Both the position numbers and the translations under genes were made by a program. Positions 53,630 through 57,137 of a stretch of DNA of 57,137 nucleotides are shown here, one piece after another. Every line of letters starts with the position of its first letter. The stretch's first letter is position 1. Origin of the DNA: Prolixibacteraceae bacterium (GTDB lineage: Bacteria > Bacteroidota > Bacteroidia > Bacteroidales > Prolixibacteraceae); contig JAQICD010000218.1 in assembly GCA_027858715.1 (NCBI GenBank), forward strand, positions 1 to 57,137. The letters run 5' to 3'. The notes beneath the pieces are model-generated. The model saw nothing but the letters and a program-made list of their open reading frames with translations. It had not been told where the DNA came from and did no database searches.

Positions 53630-55013
53630 CGGAGAACATATTGACGAATTATTTCACAACCGTTTATCGGGTTACGAAGTAACTCCACCGCCCAACGTGT
53701 GGGACAACATCTCGGCATCGATGGCTTTGAAACGCAAAAAGCGCAAGGCTATGTTGCTGTGGGGCTTATCGTCGGCAGCTTCGGTGGCTATCGCTTTTAT
53801 GCTCGGATGGACTTTATCGGACAAACCATCGGATTACGAAAAGCAATATGCCGAAATTGAAAAAATAAAGCAGGAATACACCAACAGCAAGCCCATCTCA
53901 TCCGTTGTTGAACAACAAATTGAACTTAAATTTGAACAGACTCAACCACAGCTTCTCCAAATTGATAAAGAAGACAGAAATCAAACAGTTAATAAAGAAA
54001 GCACTTCGGGCGAGGCCAACAACATTTCGATACCATTACTGCTTGCAGCAAATATCAATACAGTAACAACCAGTAAGCCACAGTACAATATTATTCGAAC
54101 AACCAGCGGTTTAAAAGGCTTAACGGCTTCCGATCGCACTATTATTGAGGCAAATCTACTGGCGTTAAATAACACCCGACAACAAAAAGGGAATGAAAAA
54201 AATTATAAACAATGGGCTGTTGGCCTTAAAGCTTCGCCACAAGTAAGATTCGATGAGTTGGCGATGAATGATGCTGATTACGCTCCACCACAGGCCGACT
54301 TTTCAGCCTCGCAAAACAGCATTAGCACAAATTATGCATCAAACATATCAGCCGGACTCTCGGTGGCGTACAATGCAAGCAAGCGATTGTCGTTTATTAG
54401 CGGACTAAATTACAATGAAATGACGCAAACAGCCGAGAACATTGCCCTCGCTTTTGCCGGTCATAACTGGGCTGTTAATTCAGGCGAGTCCGATTTTATT
54501 ACCGGAAAAACTATGAGAGCCGAAAGAGACAGAACTAACACAACTGCAATTATTGGCACCGATGTTGGACTGGCAAATATCAACATGCCTGCCGGTGTTG
54601 AGCTTGCCAAGGCATCTTACCTTTATTCGTCGTCGATACCAGCAACCGAAGGTTACGATTACAAACAAAATGCAGGTTACATTGAAGTGCCTTTGCTGAT
54701 GAAATATCAACTAAACGACAATACAATTGGCCTGCATCTTATCGGTGGAATTAACACCAATATACTTGTATCTAATAATGTGAATCTTTCACAGAATGAA
54801 AATACTATTGCCAGCGGTAATATTGAAGGATTACGCGATATATCGTTCAGCAGCAGTCTGGGAGCCGGCATGAGCTACAACATTACAAAATGGCTCAATT
54901 TCAACATCGAACCCATTATAAAAATTCAGCTTAACTCACTAAGCGAACTACAAGGTTACAATGTTCGCCCCTATACATTTGGTGTATATAGTGGTTTGCA
55001 GTATATGTTTTAA
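53619..55013 (+). CDS. Membrane-anchored outer-membrane-barrel-like protein, likely sigma factor partner
   Basis: A 464-residue protein. The N-terminus is cytosolic-looking and basic (about residues 1-45, HIDELFHNRLSGYEV then PPNVWDNI), followed by one membrane segment (about 48-68) without signal-peptidase site, then a Gln/Glu/Ser-rich linker and a C-terminal beta-rich domain (about 200-464) ending in TFGVYSGLQYMF like a barrel. The FHNRLSGYEV/PPPNVWDNI start is common to Bacteroidota proteins encoded next to ECF sigma factors. It is probably an anti-sigma factor or a signal relay. The track start at 53532 is replaced by the ATG at 53619. Confidence 0.75.
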   Translation: MQNNGEHIDELFHNRLSGYEVTPPPNVWDNISASMALKRKKRKAMLLWGLSSAASVAIAFMLGWTLSDKPSDYEKQYAEIEKIKQEYTNSKPISSVVEQQIELKFEQTQPQLLQIDKEDRNQTVNKESTSGEANNISIPLLLAANINTVTTSKPQYNIIRTTSGLKGLTASDRTIIEANLLALNNTRQQKGNEKNYKQWAVGLKASPQVRFDELAMNDADYAPPQADFSASQNSISTNYASNISAGLSVAYNASKRLSFISGLNYNEMTQTAENIALAFAGHNWAVNSGESDFITGKTMRAERDRTNTTAIIGTDVGLANINMPAGVELAKASYLYSSSIPATEGYDYKQNAGYIEVPLLMKYQLNDNTIGLHLIGGINTNILVSNNVNLSQNENTIASGNIEGLRDISFSSSLGAGMSYNITKWLNFNIEPIIKIQLNSLSELQGYNVRPYTFGVYSGLQYMF

Positions 55014-55060
55014 TCACTTACAAACAAAAATGGCAAAACAAAGTTCGCCGTCAGTAATAA

Positions 55061-55993
55061 TTAATCTATTTCTCCTCTGATTTTTAAAGCAAGTTCATGC
55101 GATAAACGAATAGCACTTGATTCGTCGAGATGGCTCCCATCGTAACTGAAGTAATTTTCGACATCGAATTTGAACCATACAGCACCTGCATTTTCGAGCA
55201 CTTCAGCTACATATTGCTCATTATAACCACTCAACGAGTCTTCCATCATTTCCATGGCACGAGTTGAAGGAGGCCTGAACGCAAAAACTTCAGCGCCTTT
55301 TTGTTCCCAAAAACTGATTTTTTCGGCCAATTGTTGCAACTGTTCTTGGTTCATCTGGTTGCCGGTATAGTTTGCTTCTACATGCCCCAATGCCATTTGC
55401 GGATTAGGCATATCGGTATTCGATGCCACCCAACCTTTAGCAGTATATCGATATTCATTTCCTTTCTTATAGTTTCTCTTTTTAACCTTATCAAATACTT
55501 CTTTCAAAGAATAGGGGGCAAAAAAATTATTAACAGACGAAAAATATTTTGCCTGAATAAGCTCTTCCTTTTTCCTGTTTAATTCGCCAGCCATATGCTT
55601 GTTTTCTCCGGCATCAGACGTTAAACTCCAGGGTGAAACCCCGAGTACTACAATTGGTTTGCGGGCATCAAAATCGATATGCTTTTCAATTTTACCAAAC
55701 ATCGAATTTGCAAAACCGGCACTACTATAGCCCACGTTGAAACCCCGATACCCTTCGAGCACTTTTTCCATTTCGCCCGGCGAAACACTTCGATAAATAC
55801 GCGAATCGCCAGCCACTACCAAAGAAAACCTACGGCTGTTGTGTGTTTTATTTATCCAGAAATCTTTTGACACCAGTCGATCCTTTGAATCCGATGATGG
55901 AACAAACAAAACAATACCAGCCAATACTATTGCTGTAAAAACAACAAATAGCAACAACCTTTCTTTTTTAAAACTGGAAATAAATAAACTCAT
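55061..55993 (-). CDS. SGNH-like hydrolase partner of MBOAT acyltransferase
   Basis: A 310-residue protein with one N-terminal membrane segment (about 13-31), the rest presumably periplasmic. VVAGDSRIYR places Ser64 in a GDS-like motif, and YDGSHLDESSA places Asp285 and His288 as the D-x-x-H pair, matching the SGNH fold. The gene overlaps the MBOAT gene by 26 bases, which is the DltD/AlgX/AlgJ arrangement, where the SGNH protein takes over the acyl group that MBOAT passes across the membrane. The polymer acetylated is unknown. Confidence 0.78.
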   Translation of the reverse strand: MSLFISSFKKERLLLFVVFTAIVLAGIVLFVPSSDSKDRLVSKDFWINKTHNSRRFSLVVAGDSRIYRSVSPGEMEKVLEGYRGFNVGYSSAGFANSMFGKIEKHIDFDARKPIVVLGVSPWSLTSDAGENKHMAGELNRKKEELIQAKYFSSVNNFFAPYSLKEVFDKVKKRNYKKGNEYRYTAKGWVASNTDMPNPQMALGHVEANYTGNQMNQEQLQQLAEKISFWEQKGAEVFAFRPPSTRAMEMMEDSLSGYNEQYVAEVLENAGAVWFKFDVENYFSYDGSHLDESSAIRLSHELALKIRGEID

Positions 55994-57137
55994 TACCTTT
56001 TCCTCTGAAATATATCGTAAAACAAATCAGCAGAGCCACCAAAAGCACTTCAACTATCCGCAATACGCTTTTGCTTCTGATAACCTTTCTTAACTTAATA
56101 TTCTGAATACCATATTCACCTGCAATAAAAATAAGAATATAGTAAAAGCCATTTCTAATATCGTCGGTAATACTGAAATCCAGCGATGAATTAAACTCCA
56201 GCATATCACCAACAACCTTGAAAGAATCGCCTATGGTTTCGGCTCTGAAAAACACCCAGGCCAGCAAAACCTGGAACATTACCACAACCCCGGCCAGGTA
56301 TTTTAGTTTATACTTTTTAAGAAACCCCGGCCACTTCACTACCCTTTCGAACGATGAATAAAATGCATGCAATGCCCCCCATATAATAAAATTGAATGAC
56401 GCACCGTGCCAGAACCCCGACAAAACCATGGTTATCCACAAATTAATATGGCTTCGGAACTTCACTTTTCGGCTGCCGCCTAACGGAATATACACGTAAT
56501 CGCGAAACCATGTTGAAAGCGAAATATGCCAGCGCTGCCAAAATTCACGCATCGACAGTGCACGGTACGGATGATTAAAATTCATTTTAAAATGAAAGCC
56601 CATCCATTTGGCCAGCCCGCGGGCAATATCGCTATACCCGCTAAAATCACAATATATTTGTATGGCAAAACCAATAATCACAACCCACCAGTAAACCGAT
56701 GAGCCGGTTTGATGCACATTATTAAACGCGGTGTTAACCAAAGGTGCAATATTATCGGCCAGCAACACTTTCTTAAAAAACCCGAATGCAATAAGTTTGG
56801 TACCATGCCAGCGTTCTACTTCGGTAGTTTTTCGAGGCTTCAACAGCTGCGGCAGCAGGGTTCGTGCCCTCACTATAGGACCGGCCACCAGTTGCGGGAA
56901 CATCGAAAGGTAAGCAAAGAAGTGCAAAACATTTTTTACAGGCTTAATCTCCCCCTTATATACATCGATGGTATAACTCATCGACTGAAACGTATAAAAA
57001 CTTATACCCACCGGCAGGATCATAAAAAAGTCGGGAAACCCGGAGGTCAACTCTACATTCATCCCAACTAAAGCAAGCACTTTTTCAAGTTCACCCAGCA
57101 CAAAGCGGCTGTATTTAAACACACCTAATGAACCGAG
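55968..57137 (-). CDS. MBOAT-family O-acyltransferase (AlgI/DltB-like), 5' end outside window
   Basis: A polytopic acyltransferase whose frame is open to the last base of the window, so the N-terminus lies beyond it; the GTG at 57122 is not the start. 389 residues are visible. The conserved catalytic His lies in LSGFWHGASFNFIIWG, and FSGYSDIARGLAKWMG and FNHPYRALSMREFWQRWHIS are MBOAT signatures. Such proteins transfer acetyl or other acyl groups across the membrane to extracytoplasmic polysaccharide or teichoic acid. The SGNH gene follows in overlap. Whether a capsule or exopolysaccharide cluster lies beyond the window is unknown. Confidence 0.92.
   Translation of the reverse strand, partial: LGSLGVFKYSRFVLGELEKVLALVGMNVELTSGFPDFFMILPVGISFYTFQSMSYTIDVYKGEIKPVKNVLHFFAYLSMFPQLVAGPIVRARTLLPQLLKPRKTTEVERWHGTKLIAFGFFKKVLLADNIAPLVNTAFNNVHQTGSSVYWWVVIIGFAIQIYCDFSGYSDIARGLAKWMGFHFKMNFNHPYRALSMREFWQRWHISLSTWFRDYVYIPLGGSRKVKFRSHINLWITMVLSGFWHGASFNFIIWGALHAFYSSFERVVKWPGFLKKYKLKYLAGVVVMFQVLLAWVFFRAETIGDSFKVVGDMLEFNSSLDFSITDDIRNGFYYILIFIAGEYGIQNIKLRKVIRSKSVLRIVEVLLVALLICFTIYFRGKGNEFIYFQF

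Overview
The window looks like a piece of a Bacteroidota chromosome, most likely class Bacteroidia and perhaps a marine Marinilabiliales or Prolixibacteraceae relative. The lineage below phylum is inferred from gene content only. The evidence is a SprB-repeat protein with a type B gliding C-terminal domain next to a PorP/SprF gene, PorQ, a pectate lyase with a type IX secretion (T9SS) sorting tail, LytTR regulators, and many promoters of the Bacteroidota form TAnnTTTG, several with a TTTG-like -33 box about 19 bp upstream. Most genes lack a Shine-Dalgarno sequence. There is no rRNA, CRISPR array, insertion sequence or phage gene. Coding density is high and most genes are housekeeping.

Layout. 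1-4.8 kb: end of an outer-membrane barrel gene, an acyl-CoA synthetase followed by an alpha/beta hydrolase, and an orphan response regulator. 4.8-9.8 kb: tRNA-Leu(GAG), a small lipoprotein, purL and an RluA-type pseudouridine synthase. 9.8-14.5 kb: an AT-rich stretch with a lineage-specific barrel protein, a decayed outer-membrane gene, an AI-2E-type permease and two LytTR regulators, one with a dead receiver domain. 14.5-19.6 kb: EamA permease, lgt and secA. 19.9-28.8 kb: the PorP plus giant SprB-repeat pair, a small membrane protein, a DUF4056 protein, a heptanucleotide repeat and an unlisted 51-residue zinc-ribbon gene. 28.8-33.9 kb: a large ABCG-like transporter, a lipoprotein, tRNA-His and a repeat-rich spacer.

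33.9-38.2 kb: MarR regulator, lysine 2,3-aminomutase, beta-lysine acetyltransferase and a sodium/solute symporter, probably an N-acetyl-beta-lysine (compatible solute) module. 38.4-41.6 kb: YkgJ, EamA, ZIP transporter, a 55-residue ferredoxin missing from the ORF track, and a DUF6913-like gene. 41.7-45.1 kb: dapA, carboxynorspermidine decarboxylase and the matching dehydrogenase, linking aspartate semialdehyde to lysine/cell wall and to polyamines. 45.3-51.6 kb: a secreted pectate lyase, then porQ, cmk, ispH, pfkA and an unlisted 31-residue membrane microprotein with an unusually strong Shine-Dalgarno. 51.8-57.1 kb: an iron-type alcohol dehydrogenase, an ECF sigma factor overlapping a membrane-anchored barrel protein, and an SGNH/MBOAT O-acylation pair cut by the window end.

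I found no clearly new multi-gene system. The best leads are the microprotein, the pseudo-receiver LytTR regulator, the sigma factor/barrel pair, the ABC transporter's N-terminal extension with its zinc-ribbon neighbour, and short dispersed intergenic repeats.
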